Positions 24,913-32,890 of a stretch of DNA of 42,530 nucleotides are shown in pieces (the first letter of the stretch is position 1; each line of letters begins with the position of its first letter). Both the position numbers and the translations under genes were made by a program. The DNA lies in contig JAEDFO010000016.1 in assembly GCA_016292745.1 (NCBI GenBank), positions 1 to 42,530 of the forward strand. The letters run 5' to 3'. The notes below the pieces were generated by a model. The model saw only the letters and a program-made list of their open reading frames with translations, had not been told where the DNA came from and did no database searches. This DNA comes from Muribaculaceae bacterium (GTDB lineage Bacteria; Bacteroidota; Bacteroidia; Bacteroidales; Muribaculaceae).

Positions 24913-26502
24913 TTATTCGTTTCCTGAAATAGTGTAATAAGTATCGATGATTGCGTTGTAGTCGTTAACCAATGTCTCGAAACTTGTTGCAGTGAAATAA
25001 TCTTCAATCGCAAACGAAGTCATATCAGGAAAGACGAGAAGCGGCTGCAACTCGAGATACATATACTGTTCCCAATAAGGGTTTTCAAGGGGTACTTCTT
25101 CCCAAAAACCAGTTTCTTCATTATACACATATTGTGATTCTCTATAATATTTGTAATCATCAATCTCTTCCGAAACATCAACTGCCAGGTATCCTTGCAT
25201 CTGGTTGGTTCCATCGTAGTAGAACGCAACATCTGCATAGTTGTTAAGCACCAATGCCTGATTGCGAATTACATCAATATTATCACCACAGACTGTCATC
25301 GTATTGGTCGACTCGTCCCAAGATTCAATACTCTCTTCCAAATAAGAGTCTTGCTCAAATGAGTCGTATATCTTTGAAGGCGAAGCCATATGACCTTTCA
25401 CCTGCAGTTTGCCCAGAATATCTGTAACCGAATTAATGTAGTTCACATGTGCCACAAGCATCGAATCGGTGGTAGCTGGTACATACACCCAATAGCCCAA
25501 AGTTTCGTCATAGTAATCATGTGACTCCGAATTCTCGAAATCCTCTTTCCAGTTGTCGTAGTTGGTCAATTCTTGGCCATGCAGATAATTGTTCGAGGTA
25601 ATCAGAGTTTCGCCGTTAACCGAAAGCTTAACGGCATCGGTGATGAGCGTATCATATATAGCCATCTCGTTATCGACCTGGTAGCCATTCTGCATTGTCA
25701 CCGAAAGTTTTACCTGGGCAGACTTGGCATCGTTGTTGATTTCCGATGTCATCACCACCTTGAATTTTTCAACTGAATCAATCGAACCTACAACGGTGAT
25801 TGTGTGAGGTATACGACCTACGAAGTCAACCTCGGTCCAGTCGGTATACTCAGCGCTCTGGCTGAGAGTCACCTTGCAGGTGCCCCAGTCGGTGGGATAA
25901 CGCATCTCTATGTAATCGGCATCGCTTACTTTCTCCCACTCATAATTAGTGGTATTTGCAACAAACACTCCATAATAATCGGAAATCTGATACAGTTCCA
26001 CCCCATTCTGTGTGGCCTTCACTATAGCTCCGGCATTACCTTTGGCTACTTCGCCGACAGATTTAAGGATGGCGCTCAGATTTGTCACAGTGGCATTGTT
26101 ATGCACATCGTAATATTTCGGGTCGAGGTTATAACCTGAGTACACTCTCACAAATTGGTCAACCATTCTAACAATATCAGCCTGGTCGTTAATGTTTACC
26201 TTGCTGTTGAGCTCTTCACCAATCTGAATCATGCGTTCTTTCGACTTGGCCGGGCTCATGCCTGTTGCGTCGACAGGTGCGTTGAATGTAATATAATCGA
26301 TTTCATCGAGATTTATTGTCTCTTCGTAACCTGTAATCGACAATGTATGGCCGCCATTGCCAAACTTAAGGTCGCCGGCCACGCCAAAATTATATTTTGT
26401 ATACACATCACCCTTCTTTACATAAAGAGCCTGGGGAAATGTTATTGCATTTGCTGCCAAGCAACAAATAATTGCAGTAAGCGATATAATCAGTTTTTTC
26501 AT
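24913..26502 (-). CDS. Secreted protein of unknown function with N-terminal 'IDYITF' motif
   Basis: 529 residues. A signal peptide ends near AANAI (residue 19). Residues 20-75 follow a pattern of an ordinary start in many Bacteroidota secreted proteins: a short polar strand, NGGHTLSITG, then INLDEIDYITFN. The rest is acidic and rich in Tyr, Asp and Asn, with repeated DYY/YYD and Trp-containing strands (EWEKVSDADYIEMRYPTDWG), and no catalytic motif I recognise. There is no lipobox. It begins by four-base overlap (ATGA) with the gene before it and ends ten bases before the barrel gene, so it is probably exported with or through that system. Function unknown. Confidence 0.75.
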   Translation of the reverse strand: MKKLIISLTAIICCLAANAITFPQALYVKKGDVYTKYNFGVAGDLKFGNGGHTLSITGYEETINLDEIDYITFNAPVDATGMSPAKSKERMIQIGEELNSKVNINDQADIVRMVDQFVRVYSGYNLDPKYYDVHNNATVTNLSAILKSVGEVAKGNAGAIVKATQNGVELYQISDYYGVFVANTTNYEWEKVSDADYIEMRYPTDWGTCKVTLSQSAEYTDWTEVDFVGRIPHTITVVGSIDSVEKFKVVMTSEINNDAKSAQVKLSVTMQNGYQVDNEMAIYDTLITDAVKLSVNGETLITSNNYLHGQELTNYDNWKEDFENSESHDYYDETLGYWVYVPATTDSMLVAHVNYINSVTDILGKLQVKGHMASPSKIYDSFEQDSYLEESIESWDESTNTMTVCGDNIDVIRNQALVLNNYADVAFYYDGTNQMQGYLAVDVSEEIDDYKYYRESQYVYNEETGFWEEVPLENPYWEQYMYLELQPLLVFPDMTSFAIEDYFTATSFETLVNDYNAIIDTYYTISGNE

Positions 26503-26963
26503 TTCAATACGATTTTTGTAGTTTTACTTCCTATTTCAACAATATACAACCCCTTGGGAAGATTTCTCATATTTACTGTGTTGCCAATCTTAACTTGAGG
26601 AATCTCGGCACACAGACGGCCTTGAACGTCAAACACACGGAGCTGTCCGTCGGCATTCACCTGCAGTACATTGCCATTAACCGTTACTATCGGGCTCGAA
26701 ATCTTTGCATCCGCAGCCGACACTCCTGATGTTTCCTCGTTTACTTTCATCTTTTCCAATTCAGCCGAAGAGAATTCTTTCACAACAGCGTCGCCTGCAC
26801 CGAGCAGCTGCATTCCGCCATTCTTGAATGTCAATTTGTTAACCGAAGAAAGGTCAAACAGTTCCCATTGTCCGTCGGCTTTCAGGATGTGAAGATAAAG
26901 TGCCTCGGCACACATGGTTAGGCTTGCACTTAACAGAGCCACTGCCACCAACATTTTTTTCAT
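26499..26963 (-). CDS. Small secreted protein with C-terminal sorting-like domain
   Basis: 154 residues from the ATG at 26963 (MKKMLVAVALLSAS); the upstream in-frame codon is only TTG. Signal peptide to about AEALY. Residues 25-60 repeat the pattern of the next gene (DLSSVNKLTFKNGG). The last ~60 residues (VFDVQGRLCAEIPQ, MRNLPKGLYIVEIGSKTTKI) strongly resemble the type A C-terminal domain used for type IX secretion or its relatives that end in KxxLK. No other T9SS gene is in the window. It is the first gene of the operon and overlaps the next by four bases. Confidence 0.78.
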   Translation of the reverse strand: MKKMLVAVALLSASLTMCAEALYLHILKADGQWELFDLSSVNKLTFKNGGMQLLGAGDAVVKEFSSAELEKMKVNEETSGVSAADAKISSPIVTVNGNVLQVNADGQLRVFDVQGRLCAEIPQVKIGNTVNMRNLPKGLYIVEIGSKTTKIVLK

Positions 26964-27280
26964 AACCAACTATTGAGGTATACTAAACCGTTCTCCGAAA
27001 CCCTGAGAGAACATAATTAATAATTCATTGCGACAAAACGCAGGTTTCCAGAAAAAAGCATCCAACAAGCTAATGCACAACTGATTGTGTCACTATAATT
27101 TCCTAATTCATTTACAATTTACACATCCCGGCCAAAGGCATCAGTATCGGCACATTTTCATGACGTTTTTGTCTTAGGTTTACCAATATATTTTTATATA
27201 TATATTTGCAAAGATATTAAATTTTGCAAAAACATAAAATAAAGACCAATGAAACTTTCAGCAATACTTATCTTCGCAAT
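26964..27280. promoter_or_regulatory. Divergent promoter region with two abutting -7 boxes
   Basis: TATATTTG on the plus strand (27201-27208) is directly followed by CAAAGATA (27209-27216), which is TATCTTTG on the minus strand. The plus box fits the MATE gene 73 bases on. The minus box is the only TAnnTTTG match for the 26963 operon and would give a leader of about 240 bases, which holds a GTTCTC/GAGAAC hairpin (26990-26995, 27007-27012). No ORF was seen in the gap. Confidence 0.5.
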
Positions 27281-28630
27281 ATGAACTGCACCACAGCCGA
27301 CATTTATCGTTCGATTATTCGACTTGGCAGCCCTATCACCATCGGGCAGCTTGGCATTATCGTACTCAGTTTTGCCGACACCATGATGGTGGGACGATAC
27401 TCAACCGATGCATTGGCAGCAGCATCGTTTGTCAACAATGTGCTGGTAATCCCGGCCATGCTGCTCATAGGATTCTCCAACGGCCTCACCCCGATTGTCG
27501 CCGCACTGTTTGCTCGCGGCGACACAAAGTCGCTTTGCACCAACATCCGCGTGGGATTTCTCCAGAACCTTCTGCTCGGCATCATCCTCACCACACTGCT
27601 CATCGTCCTGTACTTCAACCTCGACAAGATGGGACAGCCGGAGAATCTGTTGCCACTAATCCGCGACTACTACCTTATAACTCTCGGCGGAGTACTGCTT
27701 ATTGCCGTCACCAACGTTGGCCGTCAGATTTTCGAAGCCACTGGCAGTGCAACGCTGTCAATGTGGATTCTGCTTGGAGGAAACACTTTGAACATCATAT
27801 TCAATTATTTGCTGATTTTCGGCAAATTCGGCTTCCCTGAGTTAGGGCTCAACGGTGCCGGCATCAGCACCATCGGCTCGCGAATTGTCATTGTCATTGC
27901 ATTCATATGCATCATGGCGCTGAGCCATCGCTACCGACACATTTTCAAGGGCGCCATCAATGCACGCTCCGACCGCAGCACCGCCCGCAAGGTTCTTCAA
28001 ACATCGTGGCCAGTGTCGTTGCAAATAGGCATCGAAACCGGATTCTTCGCCATGTGCGGAATTATGATGGGATGGATTGGTGAAATACAACTTGCCGCCA
28101 ACCAGATTCTCATTACCATCGGCCAGCTTGGATTCACTATCTATATGGGCTATTGCGCAGCCGTGTCGATATGCATTTCGAGGGCCATCGGAGTACGCGA
28201 CATAGAATTGCTACGGGCCACAAGCCGCTGCGGCTATCGGCTCACGCTCTTTATCACCACCATTTCATCGGCCATTATCCTATTGTTTGGCGAGCAACTG
28301 ATTCGCATTTTCACCACCGATGTCGAGGTTATCCTCAAGGCCGTATCGCTGATTCCGCCGCTTGTACTCTACCAATATGCCGACGGCACCCAGATTATGT
28401 ATTGCAATGCTCTGCGTGGCACCACCTACGTGAAACCGCTGCTCATCATCGCCGTTGTGGCTTATTGCATAGTGAATCTACCCATTGCCTACGCGCTGGG
28501 CTTCGTGGCCGGATTCGGCGAATATGGCATGTACTATTCCTATTCGGTGGGGCTGGGAGTGGCTGCCACACTCTACTACCGCTACTTCTGCAAGAAGGTG
28601 AAAACCCTTGAGCAGGAATTTGCTGTCTAA
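27281..28630 (+). CDS. MATE family efflux transporter
   Basis: 449 residues from the ATG at 27281 (MNCTTADIYRSI), twelve membrane segments in two similar halves. The first half shows LGSPITIGQLGIIVLSFADT followed by MMVGRYSTDALAAASF and the second IGIETGFFAMCGIMMGWIG, both MATE-like. Such proteins export drugs or metabolites using sodium or proton gradients; the substrate cannot be read here. The upstream in-frame TTG at 27224 lies near the predicted transcription start and was not used. The gene is monocistronic and ends in front of the convergent TPM gene across the hairpin at 28640-28671. Confidence 0.93.
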   Translation: MNCTTADIYRSIIRLGSPITIGQLGIIVLSFADTMMVGRYSTDALAAASFVNNVLVIPAMLLIGFSNGLTPIVAALFARGDTKSLCTNIRVGFLQNLLLGIILTTLLIVLYFNLDKMGQPENLLPLIRDYYLITLGGVLLIAVTNVGRQIFEATGSATLSMWILLGGNTLNIIFNYLLIFGKFGFPELGLNGAGISTIGSRIVIVIAFICIMALSHRYRHIFKGAINARSDRSTARKVLQTSWPVSLQIGIETGFFAMCGIMMGWIGEIQLAANQILITIGQLGFTIYMGYCAAVSICISRAIGVRDIELLRATSRCGYRLTLFITTISSAIILLFGEQLIRIFTTDVEVILKAVSLIPPLVLYQYADGTQIMYCNALRGTTYVKPLLIIAVVAYCIVNLPIAYALGFVAGFGEYGMYYSYSVGLGVAATLYYRYFCKKVKTLEQEFAV

Positions 28631-28639
28631 CACAAGAAT

Positions 28640-28671
28640 CCCATTGCTATGCCCTACGGCACCGCAATGGG
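28640..28671. terminator. Hairpin between converging MATE and TPM genes
   Basis: CCCATTGC (28640-28647) pairs with GCAATGGG (28664-28671). U tracts on either side are weak (ATTCTTGTG on the minus strand). It probably ends one or both converging transcripts. Confidence 0.5.
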
Positions 28672-28698
28672 ACCAGATATCTGTTTGTGGATTGGTGT

Positions 28699-29499
28699 TT
28701 ACCAGCCTCCGCTGGCGCCACCGCCGCCAAAGCTGCCGCCGCCAAAGCCTCCAAATCCACCGAAGCCACTTCCGCCCGAGCCAAATCCTGAGCTTGAGCC
28801 TCCGATGCCGGGGCCGAAGATTACTGGGCCTCCAAATGTACGGCCACCGCCCGACGAGCCATTGCTGTCGTTGTTGTCGCCCCCTTTCCCGGTTGCATTG
28901 GCAAGCACGATAAACAGTATTATAGCACCGAGCGCAACGGCAAGGGCTATGAACATCATAGCTGGATCGTCGTCAGAATTGGCATAATCGTCGATGCTAT
29001 ATTCCTTGGCAGCAATCGGCATAATCACCGAAAGCGCGCTCGATATGCCACCATAGTAGTCGTCCTGCTTGAAGTGCGGAATCATCTCCCGCTCGATAAT
29101 CATCTTGCAGGCAGCATCGGGAAGAGCCCCCTCAAGGCCATAGCCGGTGGAGATAGCCACCCGGCCGCCGCCATTATCGTTTTTCGGCTTCATCAGTATC
29201 ACAACGCCGTTGTTGTTCTTCGAGCCGCCTACTCCCCACTTCTCGCCCAGTTCAGCCGCCATCATCGACACGTCCTGTCCCTCAAGGTCGGCCACAGTGA
29301 CCACAGTTATCTGGTTCGATGTACGGCGCGAGAATCTCACCAGAGTGTCTTCGAGCACAGCTCGCTGCTCAGGGCTGAACACCTCGGCAAAGTCGTTCAC
29401 CAGACGTGCCGGCTTCATCGGCTCGGGCACATCGGCCACAGCTATCAATGCTGCGAGCAATGCCAACACTACGGCAAGGAAATATTTAATTTTCGTCAT
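28699..29499 (-). CDS. TPM-domain membrane protein (YgcG type) with Gly/Ser-rich tail
   Basis: 266 residues from the ATG at 29499 (MTKIKYFLAVVLALL). Signal peptide, a TPM domain at about 30-155 (LVNDFAEVFSPEQRAVLED, GVVILMKPKNDNGGGRVAIS, GYGLEGALPD), one membrane segment near 190-212, and a flexible tail of Gly, Ser and Phe ending GGGASGGW. This is the YgcG layout. Plant TPM proteins help repair photosystem II; the bacterial function is unclear, and the pairing with LemA is very widespread. Its start overlaps the preceding TPM gene by 14 bases. Confidence 0.9.
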   Translation of the reverse strand: MTKIKYFLAVVLALLAALIAVADVPEPMKPARLVNDFAEVFSPEQRAVLEDTLVRFSRRTSNQITVVTVADLEGQDVSMMAAELGEKWGVGGSKNNNGVVILMKPKNDNGGGRVAISTGYGLEGALPDAACKMIIEREMIPHFKQDDYYGGISSALSVIMPIAAKEYSIDDYANSDDDPAMMFIALAVALGAIILFIVLANATGKGGDNNDSNGSSGGGRTFGGPVIFGPGIGGSSSGFGSGGSGFGGFGGFGGGSFGGGGASGGW

Positions 29500-29929
29500 A
29501 TGATATTTCGTTAGGCTGTTCGTTAATGTCGTTGTCCACCGGCGGGAAGAATTTTGCCAAATTCTCGCCAATGGCTTCGATAACCAGGCATATTCCTGTG
29601 GTGGCGTCACCGCTGCGCAGATACTGTGCCAGCAAGTTCTTTTCACTGTCCCAGAAATCGGAGGGCACCACCTCGTTGATGCCGCTGTCGCCTATTATTG
29701 CAAAGCATCGCGACTCGAATGCAATGTATATTAGCACTCCATTGCGGCGCTCGGTGGCATACATTTTCAGTTCGTTGAACTTCTCTACTGCCCGCTTGTA
29801 GGCATCGCCCGAAGTGCAGCGAGGCTCAACGTGTACACGAATCTCGCCGGAAGTGGCCTGCTCGGCCTGCTCAATAGCATCGACTATGCGCTGCTGGCCT
29901 GCAGTTGAGATGAATTTGTCAAGTTTCAT
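29486..29929 (-). CDS. Cytoplasmic TPM-domain protein without signal peptide
   Basis: 147 residues, starting MKLDKFISTAGQQRIVDAIE. The TPM core is seen in TSGEIRVHVEPRC, RNGVLIYIAFESRCFAIIGD and the helix with LLAQYLRSGDATTG. There is no signal peptide or membrane segment, so it is the short soluble version next to the YgcG-like membrane protein. It starts 15 bases after the lemA stop and its end overlaps the next gene, so the three form one operon. Function unknown. Confidence 0.88.
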   Translation of the reverse strand: MKLDKFISTAGQQRIVDAIEQAEQATSGEIRVHVEPRCTSGDAYKRAVEKFNELKMYATERRNGVLIYIAFESRCFAIIGDSGINEVVPSDFWDSEKNLLAQYLRSGDATTGICLVIEAIGENLAKFFPPVDNDINEQPNEISYDEN

Positions 29930-29944
29930 CGGCTGGGGATTATG

Positions 29945-30532
29945 TCAGAATTGCACTGTCGGAGCTTGCTCTGCACCTTCCTGGGCCTTGAAATATGGCT
30001 TACGCTCGAAACCGAACATCGATGCCACTATGCTGCGCGGGAACTTGCGGATTGAAGTGTTATACACCTGTGCTGTCTCGTTGAATTTCTTGCGTTCAAC
30101 AGCAATGCGGTTCTCTGTACCCTCGAGCTGAGCCTGCAGTTCCTTGAAGTTTTCGTTCGCCTTCAGGTCGGGATAGTTTTCGGTGATGGCGAGCAGTTTG
30201 CCCAAAGCTGAACCAAGTTCGCCTTGTGCAGCCTGGAACTTCTCGATAGCCTCGGGAGTGAGGTTAGTTGGGTCGATAGTCATCTGAGTGGCCTTTGCGC
30301 GAGCCGAAACCACGCCTTCGAGCGTTTCTTTTTCATGGGCAGCATAGCCCTTCACAGTGTTCACCAAGTTGGGGATAAGGTCGGCACGACGCTGATACAC
30401 ATTCTCAACCTGCGACCATGCGGTGTCTACACTTTCTTCAGAGCTTACCAGCGAGTTATAAGCGCTTACACACATAATGGCAATTACAGCCACCACAGCA
30501 ATGATGATTACAGGAATCGATAATTTTTTCAT
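29945..30532 (-). CDS. lemA: LemA family membrane protein
   Basis: 195 residues. One N-terminal membrane segment (about 5-24), then a long alpha-helical region exposed outside: AYNSLVSSEESVDTAWSQVE, YQRRADLIPNLVNTVKGYA, and the C-terminal RKFNETAQVYNTSIRKFP followed by FGFERKPYF. These are standard LemA signatures. Its biochemical role is not known. First gene of the lemA-TPM-TPM operon, with promoter at 30618-30648. Confidence 0.95.
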   Translation of the reverse strand: MKKLSIPVIIIAVVAVIAIMCVSAYNSLVSSEESVDTAWSQVENVYQRRADLIPNLVNTVKGYAAHEKETLEGVVSARAKATQMTIDPTNLTPEAIEKFQAAQGELGSALGKLLAITENYPDLKANENFKELQAQLEGTENRIAVERKKFNETAQVYNTSIRKFPRSIVASMFGFERKPYFKAQEGAEQAPTVQF

Positions 30533-30617
30533 TTTTCTAAAGATATAAATTGTTAATAATTAGTTTTCAACAGTTACAACTATAACGCTTTTACCTGAAT
30601 CGCGTTCTGTAACGATA

Positions 30618-30648
30618 CAAATATATGTCAACAATTCCCCATCTGCAA
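30618..30648 (-). promoter_or_regulatory. Promoter for the lemA operon
   Basis: Minus-strand TATATTTG (30625-30618) with TTG 20 bases upstream (30648-30646). Transcription would begin near 30611, giving a leader of about 80 bases. Confidence 0.65.
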
Positions 30649-30721
30649 TATGACAACAACATTGCAAGAAAATTTTCGTTTCGCACCACGCCATTCGGTG
30701 CAATGTTGCAATAAGCAATAG

Positions 30722-30752
30722 TTGCATATGCCGTATATTATTGGTATCTTCG
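30722..30752 (+). promoter_or_regulatory. Promoter for the GH172-GH43 operon
   Basis: TTG (30722-30724), 20 bases, TATCTTCG (30745-30752), one base from TAnnTTTG. It is divergent from the lemA promoter. The start codon is 26 bases downstream. Confidence 0.5.
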
Positions 30753-30777
30753 TAGGCAAATACAACCCACATTAACC

Positions 30778-31803
30778 ATGAAGAAAGTAATAGCACTTAT
30801 TCTTGCAACCGTTGTCGCCACAGCATCGGTATTGGCCGTCGAAGCCGGCCACATTAAATCGAAAGCATTCAAGGCCAGCAACATTTTCGGCGATAAGCCC
30901 AGCGCCGAGCTATATTCAGCCACCGGAAGGGGCATGATTACCAATATCCAACTCATTGGAGCCGTTGGCACCGACGTAAGCGACGCCAACATACTGTGGG
31001 AAGGATTCTACCGCACAACGATGAACGTATACGTCGATGGCCAGAAATCAATTGCCGGAACCATCTACGAACTTTGCGGCATGGGCTCGAAAGCCAATGC
31101 CTATAACGATTTTGCCGACCTTAGCTACTCCACCCCGTTATTCTCAAAGCTCGGGCGCTTCAGCGGCATACAGTTCACAATGAAGATTCCTTACTACCAA
31201 TCTATTCGTATCGAGCTGGTACGCCACCCCGACGATGTGGGCAAGCCTCAACTTATGTGGGGACTCGTGCGCGAAACCGACATCATCGACATCGACTACG
31301 GCACAGTAAAAGTGCCTTATGGAGCCCGGCTGAAAGCATTGGCTGTGAACAAAACCGTTAAGCCCGGCGACGAACTCGAGCTGATGACCAGCCACCGCAA
31401 AGGTGTGTATCTTGGATGCAATTTCGACTGCGTGGGCACTGCTTTCGGATGGGTTGAAGGCTGTGTAAGAGCATATTACGGCAACAGCACCACTCCTGTG
31501 ATGCTTTCATCGGGATTTGAGGACTATGTGGGATTCTGCTTCGCTTTCAACCAAAGCACCGTACAACATCCTAATTTCGGGGCCACATTCGTGCACATGA
31601 CATCGGCACCGTTCCACGTGTGCGCTTTCCGTCAGCATTTTCTCGACCCTATTTACTTCGACAACGGAGGTTTCCGCCTGACAGTGCGAAACAGCGACCA
31701 GAACTTCACCGGCACAAGCACCGTGACATCGGGCGAAGGCCTGGCCGGAAACCAAGGCGATTGCGACTACACTGCAATTGCATTCTTCTATGAATGGGAT
31801 TAA
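30778..31803 (+). CDS. DUF2961/GH172 family glycoside hydrolase-like protein
   Basis: 341 residues with a signal peptide (cleavage near VLAVEA). The DUF2961 fold is recognisable from FGWVEGCVRAYY (Glu227) and SSGFEDYVGFCF (Glu248), which match the two catalytic glutamates of GH172 enzymes, then FRQHFLDPIYFDNGGFRLTV. GH172 members cut or rearrange alpha-D-fructofuranose or alpha-D-arabinofuranose linkages. No lipobox, so it is probably periplasmic. The protein is short for the family. It is paired with GH43 24 bases downstream, which hints at an arabinofuranose- or fructose-containing substrate; that is inference. Confidence 0.82.
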   Translation: MKKVIALILATVVATASVLAVEAGHIKSKAFKASNIFGDKPSAELYSATGRGMITNIQLIGAVGTDVSDANILWEGFYRTTMNVYVDGQKSIAGTIYELCGMGSKANAYNDFADLSYSTPLFSKLGRFSGIQFTMKIPYYQSIRIELVRHPDDVGKPQLMWGLVRETDIIDIDYGTVKVPYGARLKALAVNKTVKPGDELELMTSHRKGVYLGCNFDCVGTAFGWVEGCVRAYYGNSTTPVMLSSGFEDYVGFCFAFNQSTVQHPNFGATFVHMTSAPFHVCAFRQHFLDPIYFDNGGFRLTVRNSDQNFTGTSTVTSGEGLAGNQGDCDYTAIAFFYEWD

Positions 31804-31827
31804 CCTGCTAACTACAATATTATTAAT

Positions 31828-32778
31828 ATGAAACTAAACATCATCGCACTGGCTGCCTCATTGGCGCTCAGCACACTTTCCGCATCAGCGGCCAACCCGC
31901 TTGTCGACGGCTGGAACGCCGACCCCGAAGCCGTTATCGTCGACGGCACCTGCTGGATTTACCCTACCATCAACGGCGCCCGATTTGACACATATTCATC
32001 AACCGACCTCGTGAACTGGACCCGGCACGAGAACATTCTCGACACCTGCACGGTTTCATGGGCACACAACTGCATGTGGGCTCCAGCAATGGTGCACCAC
32101 AACAGCCGTTACTACTTCTTTTTCAGCGCCAACGATGTGCATCAGGGCGAAATCGGAGGCATTGGCGTGGCCGTGGCCGATAATCCTGCCGGACCATTCA
32201 CCGACGCACTCGGCCATCCGCTAATCGGCGAAATCATAAACGGAGCACAGCCAATCGACCAGTATGTGTTCCGCGACGACGATGGCCAGTTCTATATGTA
32301 CTACGGCGGGTGGGGACACTGCAATGTGGTGCGACTTTCCAACGACCTCATGAGCGTGGTTCCGTTCGACGATGGCACCACTTATCGCGAAATCACACCG
32401 AAAGGCTACGTCGAAGGCCCGTTTATGCTCAAGCGAAACGGTAAATACTACTTCATGTGGAGCGAAGGAAGCTGGACAGGCCCCGACTACCGCGTGGCCT
32501 ATGCCATCAGCACATCGCCGTTCGGTCCGTTTGAACGCATCGGCACCATCCTGCAAAAGGACGATACCATAGCCACCGGCGCCGGGCATCATTCCGTCAT
32601 CCAAATACCTGGAACTGACGAATACTACATCGTGTATCACCGCCGCCCAATCGGCGACACAGAGGCCGTACACCGACAGATGTGTATCGACCCGCTTATC
32701 TTCGACGCCAACGGATTCATCAAGCCGGTAGTGATGACCCACGAAGGCATCGGGCCCAAGAACCTGAAAGCCAAATAG
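31828..32778 (+). CDS. Glycoside hydrolase family 43 enzyme, periplasmic
   Basis: 316 residues: signal peptide (to about SASAAN) and a single five-bladed beta-propeller. The three acidic catalytic residues are in place: Asp32 in NADPEAVIVDG (base), Asp144 in QPIDQYVFRDDDG (pKa modulator) and Glu196 in YVEGPFMLKR (acid). GH43 enzymes are mostly arabinofuranosidases and xylosidases that release side chains from plant polysaccharides. No carbohydrate-binding module is fused. Co-transcribed with the GH172 gene; there is no SusC/D pair next to it, so it is not a classic utilisation locus. Confidence 0.92.
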   Translation: MKLNIIALAASLALSTLSASAANPLVDGWNADPEAVIVDGTCWIYPTINGARFDTYSSTDLVNWTRHENILDTCTVSWAHNCMWAPAMVHHNSRYYFFFSANDVHQGEIGGIGVAVADNPAGPFTDALGHPLIGEIINGAQPIDQYVFRDDDGQFYMYYGGWGHCNVVRLSNDLMSVVPFDDGTTYREITPKGYVEGPFMLKRNGKYYFMWSEGSWTGPDYRVAYAISTSPFGPFERIGTILQKDDTIATGAGHHSVIQIPGTDEYYIVYHRRPIGDTEAVHRQMCIDPLIFDANGFIKPVVMTHEGIGPKNLKAK

Positions 32779-32847
32779 CAAGAGCATCAGCACTTCGTAA
32801 TTTTCTGCAATTTTTCTGAAAATTCATTAATCATTCCGAAAATTTGC

Positions 32848-32855
32848 TATTTTTG
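32848..32855 (+). promoter_or_regulatory. -7 box for the RSH gene
   Basis: TATTTTTG, 36 bases before the start codon. No clear -33 TTG was found at the expected distance. Confidence 0.45.
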
Positions 32856-32890
32856 CGAAATATTCACTTTTTGTAAAAAGGTATTTCACT

